From contig NZ_JAFBDU010000006.1 of assembly GCF_016908395.1 (NCBI RefSeq), positions 124,001 to 188,000 on the forward strand: 64,000 nucleotides of DNA, in the 5' to 3' direction. A model generated the notes under the pieces. The model was not told where the DNA came from, searched no databases, and worked only from the letters and a program-made list of their open reading frames with translations. The position numbers and the translations under genes were made by a program. Of the stretch, positions 35,318-44,433 are shown piece after piece (within the stretch, counting starts at the first letter, position 1; each line of letters begins with the position of its first letter). Origin of the DNA: Metabacillus crassostreae (GTDB lineage: Bacteria; Bacillota; Bacilli; Bacillales; Bacillaceae).

Positions 35318-35950
35318 ATGGAATTACAGTTAGCGCTAGATTTAGTAAATATCCCAGAAGCAATTAAGTTAGTTAAAGAGGTTGAAGAGCATATTGATAT
35401 AGTTGAAATAGGGACACCAGTAGTAATAAATGAAGGACTTCGAGCTGTAAAAGAAGTGAAAGCTGCATTTCCTAACTTAAAAGTATTAGCTGATCTTAAA
35501 ATTATGGATGCTGCAGGGTATGAAGTGATGAAAGCATCTGAAGCAGGTGCAGATATCGTAACGATCCTTGGAGCAGCAGAAGATATGTCAATTAAAGGTG
35601 CGGTAGAAGAGGCACGCAAACAAGGGAAAAAAATCCTTGTTGATATGATTGCTGTAAAGGACTTAGCTGGTCGTGCGAAGGAGCTAGATGCATTAGGGGT
35701 GGATTATATTTGTGTTCACACTGGGTATGATCTACAAGCTGTTGGTAAAAACTCTTTTGAAGACTTACAAACAATTAAAAGTGTTGTTAAAAATGCAAAA
35801 ACTGCTATTGCAGGGGGCATTAAATTAGAGACTTTAGCAGAGGTTATCAAAGTCCAACCAGATCTTGTTATTGTTGGTGGAGGAATTACTAGTCAAGAAG
35901 ATAAAAAAGCAGCAGCTGCTAAAATGCAAGAAATGGTAAAGCAAGGTTAA
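35318..35950 (+). CDS. hxlA: 3-hexulose-6-phosphate synthase
   Basis: A 210-residue (beta/alpha)8 enzyme of the OMP-decarboxylase superfamily that condenses formaldehyde with ribulose 5-phosphate to give hexulose 6-phosphate. The signatures are MELQLALDLVNIPEA, the catalytic LADLKIMDAAGYE, DYICVHTGYDLQA and the phosphate-binding VGGGITSQED. It is the first gene of hxlAB, six bases before hxlB. In non-methylotrophs this pathway detoxifies formaldehyde. Confidence 0.96.
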   Translation: MELQLALDLVNIPEAIKLVKEVEEHIDIVEIGTPVVINEGLRAVKEVKAAFPNLKVLADLKIMDAAGYEVMKASEAGADIVTILGAAEDMSIKGAVEEARKQGKKILVDMIAVKDLAGRAKELDALGVDYICVHTGYDLQAVGKNSFEDLQTIKSVVKNAKTAIAGGIKLETLAEVIKVQPDLVIVGGGITSQEDKKAAAAKMQEMVKQG

Positions 35951-35956
35951 GGTAAT

Positions 35957-36514
35957 ATGAAAACTACTCAATTATTAGCTGAAATTCTGAAAGAACTTGA
36001 GAATAGCAGTCAATTAATTTCTGATGAAGAAGCTGAAAGATTAGTAGAAGAAATTCTTGAATCCAAGAAGGTATTTGTAGCTGGGGCAGGTCGTTCTGGT
36101 TTTATGGCAAAGTCGTTTGCTATGCGGATGATGCATATGGGTTTTGATGCCTATGTAATCGGAGAAACGGTAACACCTACCTTTGAGAAAGACGATATTC
36201 TTATAATTGGCTCTGGCTCTGGGGAAACAAAGAGCTTAGTTACGATTGCTGAAAAGGCTAAAACTCTTTCAGGAAAAATTGCTGCTATAACTATTTTCCC
36301 AGATTCTACAATAGGTCAATTAGCAGATTTTACAATTAAATTACCTGGAGCACCAAAGGATAAAACAGAAAATGCTTATAAAACAATTCAGCCGATGGGA
36401 TCTCTATATGAACAAACACTTTTACTTCTATATGATGCGATTAATTTAAGATTAATGGAAAAAAGAGGTCTTGATTCAACTAAAATGTATGGAAAACATG
36501 CAAACCTTGAGTAA
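35957..36514 (+). CDS. hxlB: 6-phospho-3-hexuloisomerase
   Basis: A 185-residue SIS-domain isomerase that converts hexulose 6-phosphate to fructose 6-phosphate, completing formaldehyde fixation. The sugar-phosphate-binding segments VFVAGAGRSGFMAKSFAMR and IIGSGSGETKSLV are clear, as is the C-terminal MGSLYEQTLLLLYDAI. It is co-transcribed with hxlA and closed by a terminator. Confidence 0.96.
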   Translation: MKTTQLLAEILKELENSSQLISDEEAERLVEEILESKKVFVAGAGRSGFMAKSFAMRMMHMGFDAYVIGETVTPTFEKDDILIIGSGSGETKSLVTIAEKAKTLSGKIAAITIFPDSTIGQLADFTIKLPGAPKDKTENAYKTIQPMGSLYEQTLLLLYDAINLRLMEKRGLDSTKMYGKHANLE

Positions 36515-36617
36515 TGGATATGAATAGATAAAGTATTTCAGAAACTTACATATCTGAAATGAAATTAAAGAAATAAACTGACTTTAGTAGTCATTTGGTT
36601 TCCGGTTTTATAAGTAT

Positions 36618-36656
36618 AAAAGGGTTTGGAATGAATTTATTCCGAACCCTTTTTAT
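36618..36656 (+). terminator. Terminator after hxlB
   Basis: AAAAGGGTTTGGAAT pairs with ATTCCGAACCCTTTTT (one mismatch); both strands have suitable tails, so it can serve the converging gene too. Confidence 0.85.
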
Positions 36657-36662
36657 GCGTTT

Positions 36663-37004
36663 TTAAGAATAAGAGGCTTTAGGACCTTCAAACCAAATAA
36701 TTTGTGACAGACGTATATGCAAAGAACGATCTTCTGTATTAAGTTGAACATGGTCAACGGCGACTCCGGCTACTTCGCCTTCCACTCTGCCGGCTGTTGT
36801 AACAAGGGCAACTAGCTGTCCTTGGTGTCTACTTAGGTGCTGAACAAAAACTGGATCTAAATTAGTTGAATAATTTGTAGGCTGAGGTATACCAGCGAAT
36901 GAATAAATAAGAGAGTGGGTTGCAGGCTGATTATGTATGTATCCTGGCTGAACGATTGGATTTTGGATGTATGGAACTTTTTTAGGAAGATTTATAATTA
37001 ACAC
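36663..37004 (-). CDS. DUF2642/YuzF-like hypothetical protein
   Basis: The last 60 residues (HLSRHQGQLVALVTTAGRVE, then GEVAGVAVDHVQLN) resemble the small beta-barrel DUF2642/YuzF family of Bacillus, of unknown role and sometimes spore-associated. A Pro/Asn/Gln-rich N-terminal segment precedes it. The start is a puzzle: AAAGGAG at 37010-37004 overlaps the GTG at 37004, and the codons at normal distance are ATT and ATA. The frame is open to an ATG at 37115, but that stretch looks non-coding. Coordinates use the GTG. Confidence 0.6.
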   Translation of the reverse strand: MLIINLPKKVPYIQNPIVQPGYIHNQPATHSLIYSFAGIPQPTNYSTNLDPVFVQHLSRHQGQLVALVTTAGRVEGEVAGVAVDHVQLNTEDRSLHIRLSQIIWFEGPKASYS

Positions 37005-37223
37005 TCCTTTATGAAGATATTTTTCGGTTATAAATATGTAACGTTTGCTGAAAGTATGCCGACAACATCTGCTTATAAGTAGTTTAACGAGCAATATAGG
37101 TAGATGAATACACATCTTTAAGTCAAATACCCATCAAAAAAGATTATTTATTTCTTTTAGAAGATTGATAAAATCATTTTTTAACCGATATATATAGAAG
37201 AATACGTTTAAAGGGGCCTCAAG

Positions 37224-37592
37224 ATGAGCATCGTTGAATTGATAAATACTATAAATAAAAAAGTTGAAGAATTAGATTTAGTTACTGCCAGAAAATTAAT
37301 TGAAGAAAATATTGAACCATTAAGAGAAAATCGTACAAAATTAAAGAAAAACGCAAGAGAGTTATTTGAATTTATTACGCAGGCCATGGATTCTGGATAT
37401 AAATCACCAACAAAGCAGGAGCTTTTCATTATAAGTGCAATTAATTCGCAAGCTACAAAATTTGATTTAAGAGGACTCAAGCAAACCCTTAAAGGAAACG
37501 AACATTTACTATTAAATAAAGTAGCAAGAGAATTCCTAAATTCTGATGCAAAAGTTTTATTAGAAGGCATGGGTGCAATAATCAAGGAATAA
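37224..37592 (+). CDS. Hypothetical all-helical protein, 122 residues
   Basis: A 122-residue, charged, predicted all-alpha cytosolic protein (LVTARKLIEENIEPLRENRT, later KFDLRGLKQTLKGNE). A ribosome site AAAGGGG precedes the ATG and the codon usage is like its neighbours. No motif, signal peptide or membrane segment is visible; I do not recognise the function. It lies alone between two minus-strand genes. Confidence 0.75.
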   Translation: MSIVELINTINKKVEELDLVTARKLIEENIEPLRENRTKLKKNARELFEFITQAMDSGYKSPTKQELFIISAINSQATKFDLRGLKQTLKGNEHLLLNKVAREFLNSDAKVLLEGMGAIIKE

Positions 37593-37707
37593 TAGAGAAG
37601 ATACGAAAATGTAAGGATTAATCTTCTTTTTTAACCTGTTGTGATGAATATAAATTAGAATGGCTCAAACACTTTTGTTAAATTCGATCTAGAACAACAT
37701 TATTGTT

Positions 37708-39273
37708 CTAGATTGAAATGTTACTACTGCTTTGATTCTTATATTGGCGTGTTGTCAATCCAGTTACTTTTTTAAATGTTCTACAGAAATAGTGTGAATC
37801 AGTATATCCAACTTTATTTGCTATTTCATATGTTTTGTCGTTTGTAGTTTTTAATAGCTCCTTTGCCCAATTAATTCGTGTTGTTGTTAAATATTCGATG
37901 AATGTGTGACCGGTTTCCTGACTAAACAAATGACTTAAATAAGATGCGTTTACATTTACCTCATCAGCTGCATGCTGAAGTGAAAGTTGTTGATTAGTAT
38001 AGTTTTCATGAATATATTCCTTTACCTTCTGAATGATTGAGCCGTTTTTGCCAATCAATTTGTCTCTAGAAATGATTGTTATTTTTAGCAAATCAGCCAT
38101 ATATGTGAGTACATCTTGGTATTTCCTAATCCAGCTTGCTTTCATTTCTAATGTGTTAATTTCCTGCATAATTTCTAGTTTTGCAATTTCATATTCCTTT
38201 AAATAATGTGTGATGGTAATAGTGAAATCCATTAAAAAATAATAAGTGATAAATGGAGAGCGATTATTATCTTTCTCAAGGTATGAGGAATAAGAACGTG
38301 AGAAATTATGAATATCACAAAGCTGACCTGTTTTAAGAAAATGAATTAAGTCTTTTCGTTTAAATTGGTATAATGCTTTCTTCGATTCAATGTCTCTATC
38401 AGTTTCTTTTGAATTATATTTATAAATAATACTTGAATAATTTTTTTCTTCATCAGCCTCTGCAAATGATATAGATATTCCTCGAATACGGCTCTCAACG
38501 CCCCCAATCCCAAAAATGATAGAATTCTCTACGGTATTTTCTTCATGAGAAATTAATCGCTTTCTAATAAGCTCTGATTCTGTTTCAAGTAACTCCTTTG
38601 TTTCTCCTATCATAATAAAGATTGATTCTTTTAATTTTCTACTAAATCTAACACAATTGAATTCATTTTCAATCCAATCCATAGAATAAGATTCAGATGT
38701 TGCTTCCACCACAACAACATAGTAATAGCTTGAAATTATACTAAGATTTAAGTTAGCGGCTTTTTTAATTGCATCTGAGGAGTTGTATACACCTTCACAA
38801 AGACCATATAAAAACTTATCCCGCGATTCAGTTTTATTCTGAATGGCTTGACTTTCTAAATCAATAAGTCTTTTATTCTCTAATTCTTCTATTTTAATTT
38901 GTGAAACCACCCTTGCTAAAATTTCCTGTAAATCCTGGGAACTAACAGGCTTTAAGCAATATTCAGTAATTTGAATTCGCATAGCTTCTCTTGCATATTC
39001 AAATTCGTCATGACCACTAAGAATAATGATTTTTATCGAAGGAAATCTTTCTTTGAGAATACGACTAAGTTCAAGACCATCCATAAAGGGCATTTTTATA
39101 TCAGTAATAACAATGTCTGGTTGATGTTTCTCAATTAAAGGAAGAGCTACTTCACCATCTGAAGCACTTCCGCAAAAAACTAATCCTTCATTCTTCCAAT
39201 TAATACTGTTCATTATGCCTTCTCGGATATTCACTTCATCATCTACTAAAAATACCTTTTTCATATTTATCAC
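37708..39273 (-). CDS. YesN-type response regulator with AraC output domain
   Basis: A 521-residue regulator with an N-terminal receiver (phospho-acceptor Asp in IVITDIKMPFMDG, Lys in EYCLKPVSS), a long middle region (about 130-410) and a C-terminal AraC-type DNA-binding domain (LQHAADEVNVNASYLSHLF; YEIANKVGYTDSHYFCRTFK). This type is typical of carbohydrate-uptake loci. It overlaps the kinase gene by four bases (ATGA) and is transcribed away from the transporter and GH43 genes, which are its probable targets. In Geobacillus the AraST pair of this type controls an arabino-oligosaccharide or arabinose transporter. Confidence 0.92.
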   Translation of the reverse strand: MINMKKVFLVDDEVNIREGIMNSINWKNEGLVFCGSASDGEVALPLIEKHQPDIVITDIKMPFMDGLELSRILKERFPSIKIIILSGHDEFEYAREAMRIQITEYCLKPVSSQDLQEILARVVSQIKIEELENKRLIDLESQAIQNKTESRDKFLYGLCEGVYNSSDAIKKAANLNLSIISSYYYVVVVEATSESYSMDWIENEFNCVRFSRKLKESIFIMIGETKELLETESELIRKRLISHEENTVENSIIFGIGGVESRIRGISISFAEADEEKNYSSIIYKYNSKETDRDIESKKALYQFKRKDLIHFLKTGQLCDIHNFSRSYSSYLEKDNNRSPFITYYFLMDFTITITHYLKEYEIAKLEIMQEINTLEMKASWIRKYQDVLTYMADLLKITIISRDKLIGKNGSIIQKVKEYIHENYTNQQLSLQHAADEVNVNASYLSHLFSQETGHTFIEYLTTTRINWAKELLKTTNDKTYEIANKVGYTDSHYFCRTFKKVTGLTTRQYKNQSSSNISI

Positions 39274-41015
39274 CTTTCAGCAGGAATAATTAAACTAACA
39301 CGTGTTCCAGATCCATACCAGCTATTTATCGTTAATCCAAACGGCTCTCCATAATGAAGTGATATTCGCTGATGAACATTCACCATACCGAAGCCGCCTT
39401 GGTCTTTTTCAAAAGGAACACCTTTAGCTAATTGTGTTCGGATGCTTTCAAGCTTTTCTTCCTTAATACCTATTCCATTATCTATCACATCAATACAAAT
39501 ATATCCCTCAGGAGTAAAGTCAGCTTTAATCCGAACAAATCCCTTGCCTCTTTTATTTTTGACTCCATGATAAATCGCATTCTCAACAAGTGGCTGGAGC
39601 GTTAGCTTGACAATTGAGTAGTTTAAAATATCGTTATTTAAGTGAAAAGTTACATCCAAAATATCTTGATATCTCATTTTCTGGATAATAAGATAATTTC
39701 GTATATGTTCGATCTCATTCTCCAAAGAAATCACATCTTTTCCTTTACTTAAAGAGATCCTGAAAAAGTGAGACAGAGACTTAGTAATATCTATTACCTG
39801 AGGAGTTTTTTTTGCTTCTGCCATCCAAATGATCGTTTCAAGGGTGTTGTATAAAAAATGTGGATTAATTTGGGCCTGCATTGTTCTTAGTTCAGCCATT
39901 TTGAGTTGTTTTTGTTCATTAACACTTTTGTAGACAAGTGTTTTAATTTTTGTAATCATACTATTAAAGCTTTGACCTAATTCTGCAATTTCATCTGTTC
40001 CTTCATTGATAATTTTCGTATCAAGATCTCCTAGGGAAGCCTCTTTCATTTTACCTGTCAAATTACGAAGGGGACGAATCAATTTAGATGTAATAAAATA
40101 GTATAGTCCAATGGTGAAAATAATACTTGATGCTACACTTAGGAAGATTAGGCTTTTAATTTCATTTGCTTCTTTTGTCATTTCAGCTAATGGAACAGAT
40201 CTTATTATTTTCCAGCCTGTGATTTTAGAGGTTTGAAACACATAAAATGTAGATGACTTTGTAAAGAAACCAGAGATTTTTTCTTTCATTGCCTCATCTT
40301 GTGATATAGAAGGCAGTTTTGAGCCTTCTGGTGAAGTGAATAAAATATCACCTCGTTCATTTTCAATTTGGAAAATCCCAGATGAATTGGTAGCAGCGTC
40401 TAGAAGAATTTCCTCAAAAATTCTCGCCTTAATGATAATATTGATAAAACCAATTACTTCTTTGGATGAATCAGATATGATTGAACTCGTCATTGATAGA
40501 GCAGGGTTGCTGTTTTTGTATACGGGTTCAATAAATGTTTTTCCTGGATTAGAAAGGAGCTTAAACGAAACAATATTTGTTGCTTCGTTATTGAGCTGGT
40601 GCACACCGCGATCTTCACTAACAGCTTTTCCATCTCGATCGATGATTCTAATGTTCATTATGCTATCACTATACTGATAACTTTCTCTATATAGTCCGAT
40701 CATACCTAATATATTATTAGCTTCCTCAGCAGTGTTCACATGATCAATTAAAAATTGGACGGTACTTTCTTGTTTTCCAATTTCGGTAAATCTTTTTATA
40801 TCTTGAACAACAGAATCAAATTCTCTTCCAAGCTGGTCGACCTGGATTTGAGCCAATGTATAAGATTTTTCAGATACAATATTATAAGATTTTACATAGG
40901 AAACGATTCCGACAAAAATAAGAGGAAGAACTGTTAATATAATAAACATAACAAGGAGCTTAATTCTTAAACTGGAATTCAACCATTTTTTAAACTTCAT
41001 GAGTAACCCAACCAT
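39270..41015 (-). CDS. YesM-type sensor histidine kinase
   Basis: A 581-residue membrane kinase: TM1 at about 18-38, an extracellular Cache-like sensor domain (about 40-290), TM2, a HAMP domain (about 315-365), the His_kinase phosphorylation site QAQINPHFLYNTLETI and an HATPase_c domain (VENAIYHGVKNK, DNGIGIK). This family senses external sugars or sugar-binding proteins and phosphorylates an AraC-type partner, here the overlapping next gene. The ATG at 41015 has only a weak ribosome site; MKFKKWL at 41000 is an alternative. Its upstream neighbour is the chemoreceptor-like gene. Confidence 0.9.
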   Translation of the reverse strand: MVGLLMKFKKWLNSSLRIKLLVMFIILTVLPLIFVGIVSYVKSYNIVSEKSYTLAQIQVDQLGREFDSVVQDIKRFTEIGKQESTVQFLIDHVNTAEEANNILGMIGLYRESYQYSDSIMNIRIIDRDGKAVSEDRGVHQLNNEATNIVSFKLLSNPGKTFIEPVYKNSNPALSMTSSIISDSSKEVIGFINIIIKARIFEEILLDAATNSSGIFQIENERGDILFTSPEGSKLPSISQDEAMKEKISGFFTKSSTFYVFQTSKITGWKIIRSVPLAEMTKEANEIKSLIFLSVASSIIFTIGLYYFITSKLIRPLRNLTGKMKEASLGDLDTKIINEGTDEIAELGQSFNSMITKIKTLVYKSVNEQKQLKMAELRTMQAQINPHFLYNTLETIIWMAEAKKTPQVIDITKSLSHFFRISLSKGKDVISLENEIEHIRNYLIIQKMRYQDILDVTFHLNNDILNYSIVKLTLQPLVENAIYHGVKNKRGKGFVRIKADFTPEGYICIDVIDNGIGIKEEKLESIRTQLAKGVPFEKDQGGFGMVNVHQRISLHYGEPFGLTINSWYGSGTRVSLIIPAER

Positions 41016-41110
41016 TCAATTGTGTTTATTAAAGGCTTTTTTGAAAAAAGTGTTTTCTAGGATAAAAGGAAATAATCTTAGGAAGAAATATTGAATAGCA
41101 AGATAGTGAA

Positions 41111-42799
41111 TTATATAGTAAATTGCCTTATATTATCTTTCATTTTCTGAATTCGTTCCACAAGCTTATATGAAGCATCTGAAACTTCTTCAAGTGTTGT
41201 TAGCTGTTCCTCTCCCATTGCAGCAATTGCGACCACCTCTGATTTACTGAGCTTTGAACTATATTCAATCTCAGCAATACTTTGGCGAACAGATTCCATT
41301 TGTTTAAAAGCTTCCTGCATGTGTGATGATATATGTTGATATTCTATATCTTCATTTTCCTTGATTGTTTGATTTTTATGAAAATGAGATTGAAGTTGCC
41401 TAGTGATATCTATGCTTTCATTAATATCACGTAGATAATAGTTGATTTCCTCTTTAATAGAAGAAATCCTTTGATGAGCTTGAAGCATCTCTTTCTCTGT
41501 TAGATGAAAATGATTGTATAATTCATGGAAAAGCTCACTTGCTCTATTTAATTCTGTTTTGTTTATAACTTCTTCTTCTTCATTAAGAAGTTGTCGTGAC
41601 AGTATATTAGGCTCTTTGGCAATAAGTCTTATAAGTAGAGACATTTCATCAAATTGGTTAGTTGAGCGATATATATACTCTAGATCAACATTTATTTGCT
41701 GTAACTTGATCCTAAAATTGATAAATTTTTGCTCGAAGCATTTAATTTGCTGTTGAATTTCTTCATTCGTTTGAAGTGCTTCACTAGAGTGAGAATTGAT
41801 TTTATTCGTTTTTAATAATATTTCGTTAAATGTTTGAAAAACAAGATCAAAGGTAGAAGCTGACTTTCTAATAAGTTCATCCTGTTTATGTAGATTAATA
41901 GATATTGTTTGAGTTGCTTCTGCAACCTCTTCACCTGCGAGTCGGTTTTCAAGAATACTTTGGTGAATATCTTTAGAAGTTAGTACAACGAGGTCATTTG
42001 TATTTCTGACATTCATAATGATATCTTTCAGATTAAAAAACATGCGGTTATAAGAGCGACATAAATCCCCAATCTCATTTTTAGACGGAATGGCTATTGC
42101 ACCAATTGTTAAATTACCTTCTGCAATTTCATTTGTTTTCTTGCCTAGAGCTCGTATTGGCTTGACAAAGCTTCCAGATATATACCATGCAAATAAAAAG
42201 GATAAGATAATAACTCCTATAAATGAAGCTATGTATATAGTAATATCTCTTTTTAAACTCGTAATAATGCTGTTTTGTGATAACTCACTTGCGTTAAGAG
42301 TTGATTGTAAAAGTGTTTGAACCTGGTTATCAATAAGATCTGTTATGATCGTTATGTATTCATAGGTAGTATTCTTCTCGTCTGCAGGAGCATTCCGTTG
42401 AATCTGTTCCCCAAGCTTGTCAATATAGTCATTTGCAGATACTAAATTTTCTCTCACAGCACTAATTTCTTGGACAAAACGCCCTTTTTTATCATCCTTC
42501 TCAATTTGGTTTAAATTTTCTCTCATATTAGCAAGAAACTCATACTGATTGCCTTCTCCAAAAGGAACTCTTCCATATGCGATATCGCGTATTTCGTTAT
42601 CAAGCTGCTGTTTTAATTCTCCATTGATAGAATTCGTTAATGTAATAGTCTCCATCATTGCGTTATATTGCTTAACATACCCAACAAACAAATAAATCTG
42701 AACACAATTGATCGCAGCAAGAGATAGAAGAATAACGATAAATACTAGGATTAATCTTGTGCGTAATGAGAGGTCAGACAATTTTACATTCATTTTCAC
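41111..42799 (-). CDS. Chemoreceptor-derived membrane protein with degenerate signalling tip
   Basis: A 562-residue protein with chemoreceptor layout: TM1 (about 14-34), an extracellular four-helix-bundle sensor (35-185), TM2 (about 188-208), HAMP (210-262) and a long coiled coil. MCP traces remain (AIAAMGEEQLTTLEEVSDAS near the end), but the invariant hairpin tip that should read near I-A-x-Q-T-N-L-L-A-L-N-A-A-I-E-A-A-R-A-G-E is IAKEPNILSRQLLNEEEE, so binding to CheA and CheW is unlikely. It is first in the same direction as the YesM/YesN pair, divergent from the transporter, and may feed sugar information to that pair. GTG start after GGGGGAG. Confidence 0.8.
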   Translation of the reverse strand: MKMNVKLSDLSLRTRLILVFIVILLSLAAINCVQIYLFVGYVKQYNAMMETITLTNSINGELKQQLDNEIRDIAYGRVPFGEGNQYEFLANMRENLNQIEKDDKKGRFVQEISAVRENLVSANDYIDKLGEQIQRNAPADEKNTTYEYITIITDLIDNQVQTLLQSTLNASELSQNSIITSLKRDITIYIASFIGVIILSFLFAWYISGSFVKPIRALGKKTNEIAEGNLTIGAIAIPSKNEIGDLCRSYNRMFFNLKDIIMNVRNTNDLVVLTSKDIHQSILENRLAGEEVAEATQTISINLHKQDELIRKSASTFDLVFQTFNEILLKTNKINSHSSEALQTNEEIQQQIKCFEQKFINFRIKLQQINVDLEYIYRSTNQFDEMSLLIRLIAKEPNILSRQLLNEEEEVINKTELNRASELFHELYNHFHLTEKEMLQAHQRISSIKEEINYYLRDINESIDITRQLQSHFHKNQTIKENEDIEYQHISSHMQEAFKQMESVRQSIAEIEYSSKLSKSEVVAIAAMGEEQLTTLEEVSDASYKLVERIQKMKDNIRQFTI

Positions 42800-42949
42800 T
42801 ATATCTCCCCCTATTATTTATCTTTTATATTTTACATCTTCACTTTTTAAATAAATGTCTAAGGTGAGGTAGTTTTTCTTCATATTAATATATGTGAAAT
42901 TAAAACTCATATTATCAGAAAATAGGTAAAAATACTGAATAATAAAAAT

Positions 42950-43065
42950 ATTGCACTTTTACATAAAAATAATGCAATAAAATATGCTTTGACATTTTAT
43001 TGCTAAATAATTTGAAATTTATTCAAAAGTTAATCCATTTCAATCTATCTTGGAAGCGCTTTATA
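42950..43065. promoter_or_regulatory. Control region between the receptor-like gene and the transporter
   Basis: ATTGCA at 42950 and TGCAAT at 42973 form an inverted pair 17 bases apart, a candidate site for the AraC-type regulator. TTGACA lies at 42989-42994. TTGGAAGCGCTTTATA at 43050-43065 fits most of the CcpA catabolite-responsive element consensus, suggesting glucose repression. These are candidates by pattern only. Confidence 0.4.
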
Positions 43066-43137
43066 ATTAGGATATACCAATTCTGGAAAAAATGCTATTT
43101 AAATCAAGGAATTGGAAGAAAAGGGGAGGAAATACTT

Positions 43138-44157
43138 ATGAAAAAAATATTTAAAGGAAAAGCACTACTTTTTATGATCATGTCACTCATGCTTTTACTA
43201 GCTGCATGTAGCTCATCTGGTACTGGGGGAAATACAGATAACTCAGATGCTAGTTCAGGAGATTCAAAATCTAGTGATAAGCTAGTGATTGGCTTTTCAC
43301 AGGTTGGTGCTGAAAGTGAATGGAGAACTGCTAATACAAAATCTATGCAGGATGCAATTAAGGATGCAGGACATGAATTGAAGTTCTCTGATGCACAACA
43401 AAAACAAGAAAATCAAATAAAAGCAATACGCTCATTTATTGCTCAAAAAGTAGATGCAATCGTCTTTTCACCAGTTGTTGAAACTGGGTTTGAAACAGTT
43501 TTACAAGAAGCTAAAGATGCAGGAATTCCAGTATTCCTATCAGATCGAGCTGTTGACATTGAGGATGACTCATTATGGGTAACGTTCTTAGGATCTGACT
43601 TTGTAGAAGAAGGAAGAAAAGCTGCTAACTGGTTAGTGGAGGAAACAGCTGATGTAGATGGTGATGTAAATATCGTTGAATTGCAAGGAACAGTAGGTTC
43701 AGCACCTGCAATTGATCGTAAAGAAGGATTTGAAGAAGTTATAGCAGATCATCCTAATCTGAAAATCACTAAATCTCAAACAGGAGACTTTACACGTGCA
43801 AAAGGGAAAGAAGTTATGGAAGCGTTCTTAAAATCAGATGGAGATAACATCGATGTTCTTTATGCTCATAACGATGACATGGCGATTGGCGCAATTCAAG
43901 CGATTGAAGAGTATGGTTTAAAGCCAGGTGAAGATATCAAGATTATCGGAGTAGATGCAGTTAAAGGAGCTTTCGAGGCTATGGCTGCTGGAAAGATGAA
44001 CGTAACTGTTGAGTGTAATCCATTATTTGGTCCGCAAATGGTTGATTTAATTGAAGCACATCTTGCTGGTGAAACAATTGAAAAGCGTGTAGCTGTTGAA
44101 GAAAGCATGTACACAATGGATCAAGCTGAAGAGCTACTTCCAACACGTGAATATTAA
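43138..44157 (+). CDS. YtfQ-like furanose ABC transporter substrate-binding lipoprotein
   Basis: A 339-residue lipoprotein of the periplasmic-binding-protein type I family (ribose/galactofuranose branch). The signal peptide ends in the lipobox LLAAC. The mature fold starts with KLVIGFSQVGAESEWRTANT, a hallmark of the YtfQ/furanose group, with VLYAHNDDMAIGAIQAI in the second lobe. It delivers a sugar to the permease encoded downstream. The ATG at 43138 follows GGGGAGGAAA; the frame opening at 43000 is non-coding. Next to GH43 arabinanase-like genes the ligand is probably arabinofuranose or a short arabino-oligosaccharide. Confidence 0.9.
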   Translation: MKKIFKGKALLFMIMSLMLLLAACSSSGTGGNTDNSDASSGDSKSSDKLVIGFSQVGAESEWRTANTKSMQDAIKDAGHELKFSDAQQKQENQIKAIRSFIAQKVDAIVFSPVVETGFETVLQEAKDAGIPVFLSDRAVDIEDDSLWVTFLGSDFVEEGRKAANWLVEETADVDGDVNIVELQGTVGSAPAIDRKEGFEEVIADHPNLKITKSQTGDFTRAKGKEVMEAFLKSDGDNIDVLYAHNDDMAIGAIQAIEEYGLKPGEDIKIIGVDAVKGAFEAMAAGKMNVTVECNPLFGPQMVDLIEAHLAGETIEKRVAVEESMYTMDQAEELLPTREY

Positions 44158-44433
44158 AGGCTCTTTTTTTGAAGGTTGTTGTTAATTGACGTAAGTATCA
44201 GTAAAACAGTGTATGATCTCATATTGGTTCAATTTGATAAGAAAAGATGCCACTAGATTTAATACAACGCTGTTTCCTTTAAGTTACTTAGCAACAAAGT
44301 TTAGGGAAAAAGCCATATTAAATAACACCCGAACTAGAGCCACTAAGTCATAGCGAAGTCATCTTTAAAGAGACTTAAAGCTAATTCTTATGTGGCTTTA
44401 TTAATCAGAAGATTTCTGTTAGGAGGAAATTTT
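44158..44433 (+). promoter_or_regulatory. Intercistronic region with a partial terminator hairpin
   Basis: GAGCCACTAAG (44333 onward) can pair with CTTATGTGGCTT near 44388-44400, just ahead of the ATPase start. Such hairpins after a binding-protein gene often allow it to be made in excess over the membrane parts. The remaining sequence shows no gene. Confidence 0.4.
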
